Source of the DNA: Ophioceras dolichostomum
Taxonomy: Eukaryota > Ascomycota > Sordariomycetes > Magnaporthales > Ophioceraceae
Reading direction: 5' to 3'
Length of the DNA stretch: 64,000 bases
NCBI GenBank assembly: GCA_003049485.1
Contig: PYST01000171.1
Span: 21,487 to 85,486 of the forward strand
Shown here: piece after piece, positions 12,084 through 24,051 of the stretch
How positions within the stretch are numbered: the stretch's first letter is position 1
How the letters are laid out: the number at the start of each line of letters is the position of its first letter
Program-made: the position numbers and the translations under genes
Notes under the pieces: model-generated
Seen by the model: only the letters and a program-made list of their open reading frames with translations
Databases searched by the model: none
What the model was told of the DNA's origin: nothing

Positions 12084-12922
12084 GCCATAGGTTGCCGTTT
12101 CTAAACCGCTGGCTTACTCAGCTCTGCTCGATCAGATCTTGTGAATCCAGACATCATATAGCAAATGCCCACCCCCTTTCGACGAACTTTTGTGCTCGTG
12201 TTGGCGCTTCTTCATTTCCTTCTCAGTTTGTCCCCGACAGCTTCACCACCCCCCGCCTTTCCCTGCCCCTTTCCTTGTCCCGGGATTGTGGGACAGGAGC
12301 AACAGCAGGGAGTATCCGTTTTAGGCTTTGTTATGTACTGTTTTACACACCTCTTTACACTGGCTTCGGTCACTAAGTATCTAGAGTCATGCTCAAAGCA
12401 CCCAGGCACTCGATGGTATGCATGCGCATACCTACCATCTTAAGAGCGAACACCCTTTATCCCGCGGGATATGGAAATTACCCACTCTTATATCCTCCTA
12501 ATTCGGCTTAAGTGTCCATGTTTGTGGCGTATTTTCTGGTCTTTTGTATACCTCTATCTGGTCTAGGAGTCGATGCACAGGGCCCCACGATGATATTGTT
12601 ACCTTGGCGCCCTCCTTCATAGCTAGTACGAAAAACTTGTCTCGAAGAGTGACAGAGGCACAAAGAGGACGTTGGGGATTCCATTCGGGTGATAGTCCAT
12701 GCGTGCTGATGGCGCAAGGGCCGTTGGGTGTACATCAGGTGCTCTTTCGCCGACGCATCAGGGAAAGGGGCAAATTTTGGGATTCGAAAGATTTGGTCGC
12801 CTCAACTACATAGTTTGGATCACCTCTCTCCCTCCCCTTGTCTCCATAATTTACTCCCCGCCCTTCCCTCTCAGTTCGTCTGACAACCCCTTGGCTTCCT
12901 TCGAGTCGAGTGACAGCTAAAT
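12084..12922. other. Convergent intergenic region SDS22/xylose reductase
   Basis: This is about 840 nt of shared 3' flank between convergent genes. No gene or notable repeat is seen. Confidence 0.5.
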
Positions 12923-14183
12923 CTACCCAAAGATCCAGAGGCTCGGAGCGTTGAAGTACTGCAGCAGGGACAGAGAGGATCACGTGGTACGTCAAGGATC
13001 AGTATAGAGCACACGTATATCAGCTGGCGCGAAAAGAATCCGGGCTGGGCGTCCAGGTGGTCACTTACGTTCGTCGGCTGATTGAAGCGGGTGTTCTTGT
13101 CCAGGGCGCTGATAGCCTCGATATCGCTTTGGTCCAGATCGAAGGCGACGCAGTCGAGGTTCTGCTTCTGGACGCTGGTCCGCGAGGACTTCGGGATGAC
13201 GGCGAGGCCTCGCTGGGTCGCCCAGCGCAAGAGCACCTGGGCAGGGGTCTTGCCAACCTTCTCGGCCACGGCGGTGACGGTTGGCTCCTCCAGCAGCGGC
13301 GTCAGGGCTTCGGCGTGAGCCATGTTGAACTCGCGGAAGCTGGTGGGACCGAAAGACGAGTACGCGGTGACGGCGATGCCCTCCTCGCGGGCCAAGTTGA
13401 GCAGCAGCGGCTGGACCAGGTAGGGGTGGTGCTCGATCTGCAGGGTGGCCGGGCGGATGCGAGCGTAGCGCAGCAGGTCGTAGACCAGCTGGCCCTGGAA
13501 GTTGGACACACCGATGCTGCGGGCCAGCCCCTTGTCCACGACGTCCTCCAGCGCCGTCCACGTCTCCTGGATGCTGGCGCGAGATGGCCGGATCTCGGAC
13601 ACGCCGTCGTAGTGCCAGCCGGGAGGGTAGCGCACCGCCGGGTCAACCCACTCGGTCGCCACTGGGAAGTGGATCAGGTACAGGTCGAAGTAGTCGATCC
13701 CCCAGTCGGCCAGCTGCTTGCGCACGATAGGCTCCACCCTCTCGCGGTCGTGGAACGAGTTCCAGAGCTTCGACACGATGAAGAGCTCCTCGCGTTTGAC
13801 GATGCCCTCTGCGATCGCCCGCGCAACGCCCTGTCCGCTTTCGACCTCGTTGCCATAGTCTGTTCGGAAACAGGCGTCAGCAATCTGCCACCGACCCACT
13901 TCACCAGATTGGTGATGGACAAGGCGAGGGGGGATTTGCAATGGTTGGTGTGCCAAGGAGCTCGATCCGAGGGGACTTGATCCGAGGGGACTTGATCTTG
14001 GATCTTAGGGCTGCCTGAGATGGGCTGGTTCCGCTCACCGCAAGCTCCGTCGAGGAGACGATATCCGTTCTTGATGGCATTGTACACCACGTCGGCGCAA
14101 ACCGGGTTCTCGACCTTCCAGAGCCCGAAGCCCACCTGGGGCATGTCGTAACCGCTACTGAGCTTGATAGTCGGTGACGCCAT
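12923..14183 (-). CDS. xyl1: NAD(P)H-dependent D-xylose reductase-type aldo-keto reductase
   Basis: Three exons (14183-14039, 13859-13069, 12958-12923) give 323 residues, the normal size for AKR2B xylose reductases. The enzyme reduces D-xylose (and L-arabinose) to the alditol in the cytosol. The AKR signature is clear: MPQVGFGLWK at the N terminus, catalytic Asp/Tyr in GACDYGNE, Lys in VSKLWNSFHD, His in LYLIHFPVA, then SIGVSNF and IEHHPYL, and the cofactor loop IPKSS. The last exon of 12 codons encodes the C-terminal NAPSLWIFG. The loop after IPKS differs from typical xylose reductases (SSRTSVQ instead of SN....R), so the cofactor preference or exact substrate may differ; a paralogue such as a glycerol or other aldehyde reductase is the main alternative. 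Upstream DNA holds GGCTAW boxes and a TATA-like element (listed separately). Confidence 0.88.
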
Positions 14184-14420
14184 GGCTGGTACGTGCAGTG
14201 GGAGATTGCGAGGATGGACAACCGAGTCTAGTGGAAGTATGGGCAACAGCGGTAGAAGGGAATAGCGACACCAGGACGCTGTCCAGCGCACTCAAGTAGG
14301 GTATGATATTGTGGGTTGCCAAGATAACCGGCAAGAAGTAGTGTTTGTTGTCGAGGACTAAGAGACGAGAAGCAAGGGGTCAATGGATGCTGCTGTTGAC
14401 ATTGGGGTTCCTGGTCGGTA

Positions 14421-14428
14421 CTTATAAG
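14421..14428 (-). promoter_or_regulatory. xyl1: TATA-like element upstream of the xylose reductase
   Basis: CTTATAAG lies about 240 nt upstream of the minus-strand start codon at 14183. It is a good TATA match in a plausible position, but no transcription start is known. Confidence 0.35.
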
Positions 14429-14965
14429 GACGGGTGGTATTTGTTTCAAAAGTTACCCTCTCAGGACAACTGTCGGTCGACTGTCACCTAGCATGGGGGA
14501 GGGGAAGAGGGGAAGGCTCCCCGGGTATGAAAGCTAGGGGGCCATTTCGCCCGTCCGGGCGGGCGAGATGCCAAGCACGCAGACGATAGTTCGATAGCTC
14601 AATACTTCATCTACTGACGCATGAGTATGAGAGCAACCCAGCTAGAGAGTACTTAGACCAGACAGACGCCTAAGCGTGAAGAATGTCACTGGTCGCACGC
14701 AATCGCCTCGATGTGTTAGTTTTCGTGCACCGATACCGGCAAACAGATGGAGAGAACAGCTCTGGCAGATGGGCACCGCAGCCACCCGCAACCAATCCAC
14801 AAACGTTGGCACGTCTTATCCGGCATCCCGAATCCAGAGTCCCATCCCGCGATGCTGCTTATGCTCCGATTGTATGCATCCTTCTCCTCCTCCTCCTCCT
14901 CTCTCTGGCCTCGACGATGTTGAGGAAGAGGGTATCATGGGAGGACACGCCCACGGCCGACTTTA

Positions 14966-15079
14966 GGCTATATGTGTTGGGTGGTACCCAACGCCGGCTA
15001 ATATCCAACGAACGCGGGAGGCGCTTCCAGCGCCGAACAATCCAACTATCGGACTAGTCAGGTTAGCATCTGGTTAGCC
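14966..15079. promoter_or_regulatory. Cluster of three GGCTAW (XlnR/Xyr1-type) boxes
   Basis: GGCTAT is at 14966-14971 (+), GGCTAA at 14996-15001 (+) and GGCTAA on the minus strand at 15074-15079. They lie 0.78-0.90 kb upstream of the xylose reductase start. The zinc-cluster activator XlnR/Xyr1 recognises this core and is known to induce xylose reductase genes in Aspergillus and Trichoderma. That they function here is inferred. Confidence 0.35.
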
Positions 15080-15525
15080 CACGCGTTCTCAATGTGCCAG
15101 ACAGGCTGTCTAATAGGCTGATGGCTGTCGACGGGTCCCTGCGGAGACAAGACCACTCGGGTGCAGAGCCACTCGCTGCACGGCCGCTGCCTGTTGGATG
15201 TCGGCAATCTGCCCCTCGATCCCCGTAGCCTTTGACGACCGACCTGACAACGGTTCCTGCCTCGAGCAGCGAGATCCTCCTGGCCAGAATCCGGCCTCCC
15301 GCTCCCCCACTATGTCCCCACACCGCTGCCGGGCTCGGCCGCAACGGCTTCGGCGCCCAAGTAATGAACCCACCACGAGACCAGAGTAAATATAAGCATC
15401 AAATCGGGGCGACGGTGCATGTCATGGGTGCTGGCTCAATTGGTGCGAACCGGGGTGGGGTCTGAATTTCGGGGGAAGGAGGTACTAGCAGCCATCCATC
15501 AATTATTCCCAACCATGTTTTGATG

Positions 15526-18238
15526 TCATACCTTAGCCGCCAGAGCGGCCCCCTCTTCACTCACGTATGGCGGCGGATTCAACATGTCGCCACTTTCCAC
15601 CCACACATTTGCGAGCTCCTCCTCGATTTCTTCGCGCCTCTTTTTCCATTCCTCGACCTGAGAGAGGCGCTCGCGGAGCTCTGCAAGTTCGCGTTCCACA
15701 TTGAGCTTCTCCCTCTCGGTGCCGATGCGCTCGAAGCTCCACATATCGCCGCTCTCGCCCATCCCCAGCACAAGATTAAACGTGTGATATTTCTTCAGCG
15801 AAGCTCTGGTGGAGATGGTGATAAGGGCTGTCGAGCAATGGGGAAGGAAGTGAGCGCAAGTCAGCCAAAAGAAACACAGAAAGAATAAAACAGGGGCAAA
15901 GGCCCGAGGCGAGGGCTGTGAAGAAGGAAGAGTGTGCTTGATGAGTATGCGGTCGACTTACTAATGCCCTTCTCCTTGCACGTTTCGTATAGTAGGCCCT
16001 CAACGTCGCTCGAGACCGCGCTGGTTCCCTCGTCAATGAAGGCGTATTGAGGCTCATGGTAGAGCAGGCGGGCAATGCCCACCCGCTGCTTCTCCCCACC
16101 ACTCAGGACATCCTTCCACTCCTTGCGGGTGTCCCAGCCACCCTCTCGATCAGGAAGATAGCCGAGACGCGCCTCCTCAAGCACGCGTCTGAGATCCGCC
16201 TCGGTCTTCCTCTTGCTGCGCATGTCGACCTCGCCGTCAGGGTAGATGACCTGGTCGCGCAGGGTGCCGATGCTGAGATACGGCCTCTGCGGGAGGAACA
16301 TGATTCCGTCCTCGCCGTTCGACTTCGGACGGCTGACGAGGCCTCGGTAGACGGGCCACAGCCCGGCTAGAATGCGAGCGACGGCGCTCTTGCCCACGCC
16401 ATTTGGTCCCGAGATCTAGAGTGGTGAGGCGTGGATGTCAGTAACCCATAAAAGAAAAACGCCTAGGGTAAGCGGCTGCTAGAGGGAGGACCGGTCTGGC
16501 AGCAGGCCATTACCCAACACTTGGAACTCACCAGAAGATGCTCTCCCCGACGCACAATGAGCGAGAGAGACTCCACCAGCTCCTCGCCACCCTGTGGCCA
16601 CAGAGATGGAGCCACAACGGGCACATTCTCGAGCCGCACGCCGTCGAAACCCTTCTGCATTGTGCCTTGCACGTCGGAGAGTGAGTATAGCTCATTATGG
16701 CGGCTGCGGGCATAGTAGGCTCCGGCATGCACGCGATGCAATGTCGAAATCAGCGTGTAGACCCTGCTTGTGTAACCAGCTAGTTCGGAGAGGTCCTTGA
16801 TGGAGTACATCATGCGACCACCTGCGTCGGCTAGCGATAGCATGAGCCGCTTGTTGGTGATGAACTCCTTCATGCGCCCGCGCTCACGCCCTCCGAGACC
16901 GCCGCTGCTGCCGCGACTGTCATCGCCGTGTGCGAGCTCCGCCGCGCCGCCGAGTCCACCCCACTGTGGGAGAAACACCGGTAACGCCGAGAGCAGGTAG
17001 CCATAGGCGCTCCAGCTGTACTTCAGGATGAAGTCCTCGAGAATGTTGTAGCGGATCTTGAGCATGTAGATACCTTCCATCCAGTTCTTGAGCGACCTGA
17101 ACTCCCGGTTGAGGAAGTGCTTCTCCATGTCGGCGCCGCCGTAGAAGGCCACCTCCTCGGCGTTCGCGATCAGGCGGGCGTGCAGGGTGCGGAAATCACC
17201 CTCTTTCCGGCCCTCAACCGCCTTGAGCTTGCCAAAGGGCGGCGAGAGCTTGCGCAGGATGGTCGCCGTCAGGAAATAGTTGCTCAGCAGGCCTGTCAGC
17301 GCCACAGGGCCGAGCGATCGGTACAGCTGGTAGTTGAAGACGCACAGGTCAACCAGCGGCTTGCCGAGGGAAGAGTACAAGTTCGCCGCGGCGGCGCAGA
17401 ACAGCGTCAGATCCTGCGTGATGTACTGGTCGGCGCCTTGGCCGACCCCGCCATCCAGGTTGGACAGCTTGTAGTAGTTCAGGTTCTCGTTCAGGTACAG
17501 GTCGTGAATGTAGCGCGTGAGCCGCGTCCGGAATGCGATCGAGACCTTCGACTCCAGGAACTTGATCATTGCGTTTGTGTACGAAGCAAAGCCGCCGAGG
17601 CCGCACCACTTGACGATCCCCCACAAGAACAGCTTGCCGTTCCCGGCTACAAGGTCGCGCACGATCTCGCCATCAAGCCGGGCGACCACCAGGGAGAGAT
17701 ATGTCCGCAGCATCAGGAACATGCCGTGGCTCACTAGCAGACCGGCCTCCTTGCTGGACCAGCGGGGGATCATGATGCTCATCAGGCTCAGGAACTGGTG
17801 GAGAAAGGCCAGGTTCAGGCCCGGCTTCGTCTGCGCCGCGGGCACGGAGCCGTCGGCAAGCCCGGACACCCGGGGCGGGTTGAGAAACAGACGTCGGTGC
17901 GCTTCGAACGTAAGCGGTTTAGTCCCGTAGATGACGACCTTGGTGGTACCATCCTTATAAGGGACATAAATGGTCCGCGACCCATCCTTGTTCGACAGCC
18001 AGGAATTCGTCCGCACAAGCTTCCGGCCCTGCTCGCGTTCCAGTCGGCGGCGCCTCCACCACCTGCGGCCACCTTCGGCAGAGAGGATGATGGATGCGGC
18101 CAGTGTGAGTATGGCTGCAAGACGGGTGGCGCGAGAGGTTTTGCGTAGCCTCATGCGGATGAGATTCGAGTACTTGTCGACGAAGGCGGCGAGAGCCTCC
18201 TCGGCCGCCGAATGGCGGAGCGTCGATTGTACGGCCAT
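15526..18238 (-). CDS. Peroxisomal ABCD half-transporter (Pxa1/Pxa2-type fatty acyl-CoA importer)
   Basis: Three exons (18238-16532, 16415-15962, 15827-15526) give 820 residues, close to yeast Pxa1 and Pxa2. The N-terminal half is the ABCD membrane domain, with a basic stretch before the first helices and the GADQYITQDL segment of the family's EAA-like loop. The nucleotide-binding domain follows: Walker A GPNGVGKS begins just after the first intron, the Q-loop region is FLPQRPYLSIGTLRDQVIYP, the signature is LSGGEKQR, and Walker B is followed by FIDEGTSAVS. The end is a charged coiled coil (LAELRERLSQVEEWKKRREE). Pxa1 and Pxa2 heterodimerise in the peroxisomal membrane to import very-long- and long-chain acyl-CoA for beta-oxidation. 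Which of the two this is cannot be fixed from the window. The stop used follows AAKV, and the GTATGA there is a poor donor. Confidence 0.93.
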
Positions 18239-20981
18239 GGTCTGCTTTCAGCGATCCATCGGGCTCGAAGAGGCGGTGGAATTGGGCGGTGGCGCGCAGG
18301 TAGCCGGGTTGGCGGTGGGCGAAGGCGCCCTCGGGAGAGTGTTGACAAAGGCCGAATCCTGAACTGGGTACGACGGCGCGGGCGTTCACATACCACCGTG
18401 AGGCAGGGATCGGGAAGCGAGAAGAGAACGGAATTCGAAGAAAACAGCAGCCTGAGTTGATGTACTAGCTAAGTTCTTCCTTAGGCTGACTTGCGACCCG
18501 GAATACCACAGATTGCGTAAGTCGTGGCCAGACAAGAATGAGACAGATGTTCGCGGACATGGCATTGCCACGAGGGCACGTCCACACGTCCTTACGTGCA
18601 CACCGTTATGGCATGTGACGGCGATCCGTTAGGAGCTGCCCGCCAAACCCGAGGTATTTGCCCCACTCATTCGCCAGCACTGGGCGCTAGAGCTACCCGC
18701 TAGCTCTGACATCACCATCAGCGGCAGACCTCGTCCCGTTCTCAATCACCTGACCGGAATCGTGACTTGTCAGCTCGATGGCCTCCAAAAACTGACACCT
18801 CGAATTTGGAAGCTACTGTTACCGACATTGGCAAAGTTTGCTTGTTGGCCATATGCCGTGTCCGATTTCGCGCGAAACTCCGCGCTTTCAACTGCATGCT
18901 GTTCCCGCCCGCCCCCTTGCATCTTCACCAGCGGCTGGGCGGCTCAGGGAAGGAGTTGTCCCTGAATGGATGCTTGGTCACGTCGTGGGCGGCAAGCAAC
19001 CAGCCAATGAGGGCGCTCGTCATTCTGAGCCCACAGCAATTGAATTAGAAGACCCAGCACCCAGCAGCGTCCAATCCAACTAGCATCTGACGGTCGCTAC
19101 CACTTTAAGCGCATCAGAGATGCCAGCTGCTGGGAATTCCCCCCTACCCACAGCAGGGCCAGGCGTCAACGACTTCGGGCGGTTGGTTCTGCAGTGCGAC
19201 CAGAATTCAGAAGCAGATCTTCGTCAATGCGATACGGACAGCAACAAAATGCAAAATGCTCATGAAAGGGGTCTGGCGTGCACATTCGGGAACGCGGAGA
19301 GGAAACGAAACGCAGTGACGACCTCGGTCGTCGGCGCAGTTTACTCGGCGGTAGGCACCTCTAGGCGGTGGACATAAATAGACCTGTGCATCATTGGCTT
19401 GTTCGAGCAGAGTCTCTCCAGCTGGGTGTCTGTCTGCATGCCATGCACATGCTCAGTACCAACATACATACACCATAAGCACAGGCGGGCAGACAGCCAA
19501 GTTTCTCTGGTAGTTTGTAAATACCTCAGGCGGGACAATAGAATAGGATGAATTCTGGACGGATTATTCAAGTACATTCCCGGTATCGATATTCGCGGAA
19601 TCAAAACTTCAGTGTCTGTCCAGTCTGTATATTTCGATAGAATAGATGACAGTAGGAACAATTATGTACTACGTTTGTATTTTCGAAAGCTGGAAAATAC
19701 AACAAACTGATTCCAGCACGCAACATGAAGCGCAACCAGGCGGCCCGTTGCAGCGATGGGAAGCTGGATCTCCCTAGTCCAATCCTGATCCCCCCCTGCC
19801 GTCCTATCACCGTCGCCTTCCCCCCTTTGAGCGCGCCAAGACACCAAACCTGGGCTGGCAAGGCCAGGGTCGGCTCACAGATGGTTCAAGACCTGGATCG
19901 TGCTCCTGATTATAGCTGTTAACGCACCTCATCTTGTGCTGGCTCATATTGCTGTGGCTTGGCGACAAAGGCCTAACAGCTTATATCTCCAGCGAGTGTG
20001 GGGCTATTCATCAGCGTGGGTAATCTCGACGGGAAATCCACTCACACCCAATCTGACCCCAGACCGTCGTCGTTCAAGAGCACAGGTTCCCAGTAGCGGT
20101 CCTCCACCCGTTAATGTTGCTTGCGAGTTGCGACCCTGCCTCTTTAAAGTCAAATCATCTCGCTTGTCAATCCAGACTTCTTCAGCCTCCAGCACGTCCA
20201 GCCGTCCTGCTTTCTCCATCATCCCGCATCGTCGCTCTCCGACCTCGAATCTCACCATTTCTTTTAAGTCGTTTCTGGGCATGATTTCTTAATCACTCTC
20301 TTCTTGAGAAACAGGCATCCATTTGGGCGGCCCCCACGACCTTTACCCCCTCTTTCCTCCTGATCTCGCTGTGGCAATTTCCCAACTCGCCGCTCCGCCC
20401 AGCCTTCTCCTTGATTTATCGCCGCCCCACGACAAAGGCCTCGAAAGCTTCCACTTCCTTCACCTTGCACCACGAAGCCTTTCTCGATTGCCTCTTCCTC
20501 GACCGACAGTTGTTTTGCAGTTGCGCCAGGTGGCCTTGCCGCCCGCGAAGAATACCGACACCTTGCTGCCATAGGGGGTCATTCTCCCATCTTGGTGTTG
20601 GTATTTTGGGGATCTGATCTATATAGTAGGTGAGTTCAAGTGGTTGCGCCCAAGTTCTCCAGCTACGACGCAGCAGCCTAGCCGGGCGCAGATGATACCA
20701 TCCTTCGTCGAAATACACGCTCTCCCCTCCAGAGAATCTCCGCATCGTAGATGTGCCAGAAGATTCAAGGCTACGCCCCGTCCCAGCTCCACCAACCCCT
20801 CCACCGCTTCGAACTTGTCACAGGCTTTCGAGGGCTTTTGATCACAACATACATCCCCACCTCTGAACCCGTCTCGTTTGGGTGCATTACGTCGCCATTC
20901 AGACTCCGCTGACGCTGCGTTTCGGTCTTAGCTTGCCACACTTACGGGCCCGAGAGGCCTGTTGGCACCACGCCCAGTCAG
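18239..20981. other. Divergent intergenic region ABC transporter/PSR1
   Basis: About 2.7 kb contains no recognisable gene. From about 20130 to 20980 the + strand is C/T-rich and looks like a long 5' leader of PSR1. A consensus GTGAGT donor at 20630 with CAG acceptors downstream (for example near 20729) suggests a 5'-UTR intron, which would need transcript data. Confidence 0.45.
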
Positions 20982-22690
20982 ATGTCTCGCGACTCTCATG
21001 CAAAGGCTCAGGTGGCGGCAGAAGGGTCAGCGGCAAAGGAAACCCTCTCTCCAGAGGATGGAGGCAGCAGCAAGAAAAGCCGAGGCTTGCTGCATGTTCC
21101 TTCCCGGTCATCGTCGCAAAGAATACAGCCGTCGCCTACTTCGACCGGCCTAAGTGGCGCGACTGCAAGCGACCCTCGAGACAGCGTGGACGGGCACTCT
21201 AAGGAGTCTAAGGGGAGTAACTTTGGCAGTCGGCGGAGGGGTAGCGCATCCAGCAACCACTCCGGCGTGGCCACGGGTCAGACGAGCACTCCGGCCAACT
21301 CGCAGCCCAGCTCGCCCGCCGTAGCCTCCCAGAAGCGGAGGAAGGGAGGGCTGCTCTCGCTGCTTGGGTGCTGCGGGGTCCCAGACAATGCAAACACCCT
21401 AGAGAACGGCGAACACCCCCTCCCGAGCCACAAAGTCGAGAAGATCCCCCCGCGGCCGGCGACGGCAAGTCGGCGGACGGCGACCCCGTCCGAGCAGCCC
21501 TCGTCCAGCAAGACGCAGCTGTCTGAAAAGGAGCCAATCCAGCCGGCGCAGAGCACCTCAGACTCATCCAGGACTAAGCGCGCCTCTGCCTCGACCAACC
21601 AGGACCAGTCCACCGTGGGCGACAGGGATGTAGAGCCGAAGCCGATGCCCGCGGTTGGTAACACCGCTCCCATAGTGACCGTGGAGCCTCCGCGCCAGGT
21701 CGACGCGGACGTCTTACTTCAGCCATCGGACGAGGCTCCGGTCGTGAAAGACGGAGACGGAGATGTTGAAATGCGCGACAGCAAAGCGGATCCAGCCCTT
21801 GGAGGAGGCAAGCAGAATGCCGACGTTGTGCCTCCGAAAGTCCCACCTCCACCTCCAGGGCCTATTCCAGGGGTCACAACCGCGAATGCTTCAGGCGCCA
21901 GCGAGGATCCCTTGGTGATAGTGGCGGTTCCTGAACCACCGGAGCAAAAATTCCTGCTGCCTCCGATTCAGCCCCGGTTCAAGGGAAGGAAGTGTCTCGT
22001 CCTTGACCTTGACGAAACACTCGTCCACAGCTCGTTCAAGGTAAGCACGCATCCTTCAGTCCACTCCTTCTATGATAATCTTAGGGAATTCGAAATTTGG
22101 ATAGTTGACTGGCGGCCTCGCTAACTCGCTTGCCTACAGGTCCTGCACCAGGCGGACTTCACGATTCCCGTGGAAATAGAAGGCAATTACCACAACGTCT
22201 ATGTGATCAAACGGCCTGGCGTGGACCAGTTCATGAAGAGGGTAGGCGAACTCTATGAGGTCGTCGTGTTCACTGCGTCCGTGTCAAAGGTATGCGCCTC
22301 CGACAGCGTCATCCCTTCGCCCAAATTGCTTAGCCCCACGACGCTGGACCTCAGACTAACACTGACTGCTCTTTCCAGTACGGCGATCCTCTCCTTGACC
22401 AACTCGACATCCACAAGGTCGTCCACCACAGGCTGTTCAGGGAGAGCTGCTACAACCACCAGGGCAACTACGTCAAAGATTTGTCCCAGGTTGGTCGGGA
22501 TCTGAAAGACACCATAATCATCGACAACTCGCCAACGTCCTACATCTTTCACCCCCAACACGCTGTGCCAATCAGCAGCTGGTTCTCAGACGCCCACGAC
22601 AACGAGCTCCTTGATTTGATACCTGTCCTCGAAGACCTCGCCGGTGCCAATGTGCAAGACGTCAGCTTGGTCCTAGATGTCACTCTTTGA
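20982..22690 (+). CDS. PSR1: Psr1/Psr2-type FCP1-family (HAD) protein phosphatase
   Basis: Three exons (20982-22040, 22140-22289, 22379-22690) encode 506 residues. The first about 320 are low-complexity Ser/Pro/Lys-rich sequence with one hydrophobic Cys-containing patch (LLSLLGCCG, Cys130-131) that resembles the palmitoylated cysteines anchoring yeast Psr1 to the plasma membrane. The C-terminal domain is a small CTD phosphatase-like (SCP/NIF) catalytic domain, with DLDETL at residues 342-347 (nucleophile and acid Asp), VVVFTAS, the Lys-containing YVKDLSQVGRDL, and DNSPTSYIFHP with the Mg-binding aspartates. Yeast Psr1/2 act with Whi2 in the general stress and sodium response. The Cys patch sits about 130 residues in rather than at the extreme N terminus. 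The assignment to Psr rather than the nuclear-envelope Nem1 rests on this N terminus and on the absence of transmembrane helices. Confidence 0.92.
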
Positions 22691-24051
22691 CCCCTTTCTC
22701 TTGCTTGAACGGGGTACCTTCTTTTATATTTGTTTCTCTTGGGTTGTTTGCCCTCTCTATTGTTCACTTTGTACAGGGCTGTATGGGGTTCTCTTCTTCG
22801 TTTACTTTCCACATTAGCACAAAACCAACACGGACTGTCAAGTTCTTTCTATTTCCTTTGTCATTCATCTGGTTTATTTCTTGCCCCTTTTCTTTTGTCT
22901 GTTTCTATATTTTCCGGTCGGATTTCAGAACGAGTCCGTCATAGCGGAAGGCGTTTGGACGATATTGCAGATTGTTGCTGTAGATGCTCGACCGTTTAAT
23001 ATTCTATATATATTACGACACAGTTTCTGACGCGGATCGGCGCCGCACACTGGTGTAGATGGGAGCATCGACACCGCGGCGAGCGGACAGGGAGCTCTAG
23101 TAGCTCTGTTCTTCCGTCCTCCAAGACAGCGAGGAAGAGAAGTGGGAGCACACCCAGATAAACAACAGAAAGCTCCAAGATCGCTCTCCTCAAGATCGAT
23201 TTTGAATCGTCGGGACGGTGTGGCGGCGGCAGGGGCAGTGAGGGACCTACCACCTTGGTGTGGTACTTTCAAGGATGAGCCTCGTCTGGACGGATATTTG
23301 CGATAACCACATTCTTTCTCTCTGTGCTGCGTATAGGCTTCCTAATTTGCTACCTTTCGTCGTTCTCTCTTCTTTCTCTTCCTTGCTTTCCTCATCCCCT
23401 CTTTCACTTGAGATCAACATGCCCTCAATTACTTGTCCTCATCTTGGCTAGGAAAGTCACAAACTCGATCGCATATCGGGCTTGGAGCCCGGAGACCAAT
23501 ACTTGAACCCCATTTATTGTTTATTTTTTTTCTCTCGTCGTCTTTTACATCATATAACACAGCTCTGGACTTTGGGGGAATTCTGGGAGGCACAGTTCGG
23601 ACAAGCAGAACAAACTACGATCGATGTACTTTTTATTTCGTTGAAAGCTGAGCGGTCGGTCAGGAACAACAGACGAACCCGTATTATACAGAACGAGATG
23701 GGAGCTGAAATATAAGGTTGAAAGTGGAATAAAGCGAGGCTTCTCTGAGTTTTAACATATTTTGTGGACGTGAGCAGAGCACAAGAAGGGGCATCACTAG
23801 CGGGAGCACGGACAGGGGCCCCAGATTTAGATTGTGGGGCGGGACAGGGGACATGGCGGATTGGAGGTAAAGCTTCCGCTCTGGGAGAAAATCGTGGCCT
23901 CAATTTCCATCGTCCACAGCTCAACCACGCGACGAAGATATCCTCATCGCTGCGAACAAAACGACGCATTTCGATCCCCTCATTATCCTATCGATATCTA
24001 GACCCCCTTTCGCCTATATCGCCTCTCTGGGCTATTCGCCTGTGTCCCACA
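22691..24051. other. Intergenic region PSR1/SBH1
   Basis: About 1.36 kb separates two co-oriented genes. The first 250 nt are T-rich, as expected of a 3' UTR. The part before 24052 should hold the SBH1 promoter. No gene is seen. Confidence 0.45.

Larger units (their letters stand above)
14184..15525. other. Intergenic region, xylose reductase promoter and ABC transporter 3' flank
   Basis: About 1.34 kb lies between two minus-strand genes. Besides the TATA-like and GGCTAW sites it holds a CreA-type CCGGGG on the minus strand (14524-14519) and a short TCC microsatellite near 14881-14900. No coding region is recognised. Confidence 0.45.

Noticed and set aside
13057..13980. 307-codon plus-strand frame opposite the xylose reductase
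   Set aside because: It is the antisense shadow of exon 2 of a strongly conserved aldo-keto reductase.
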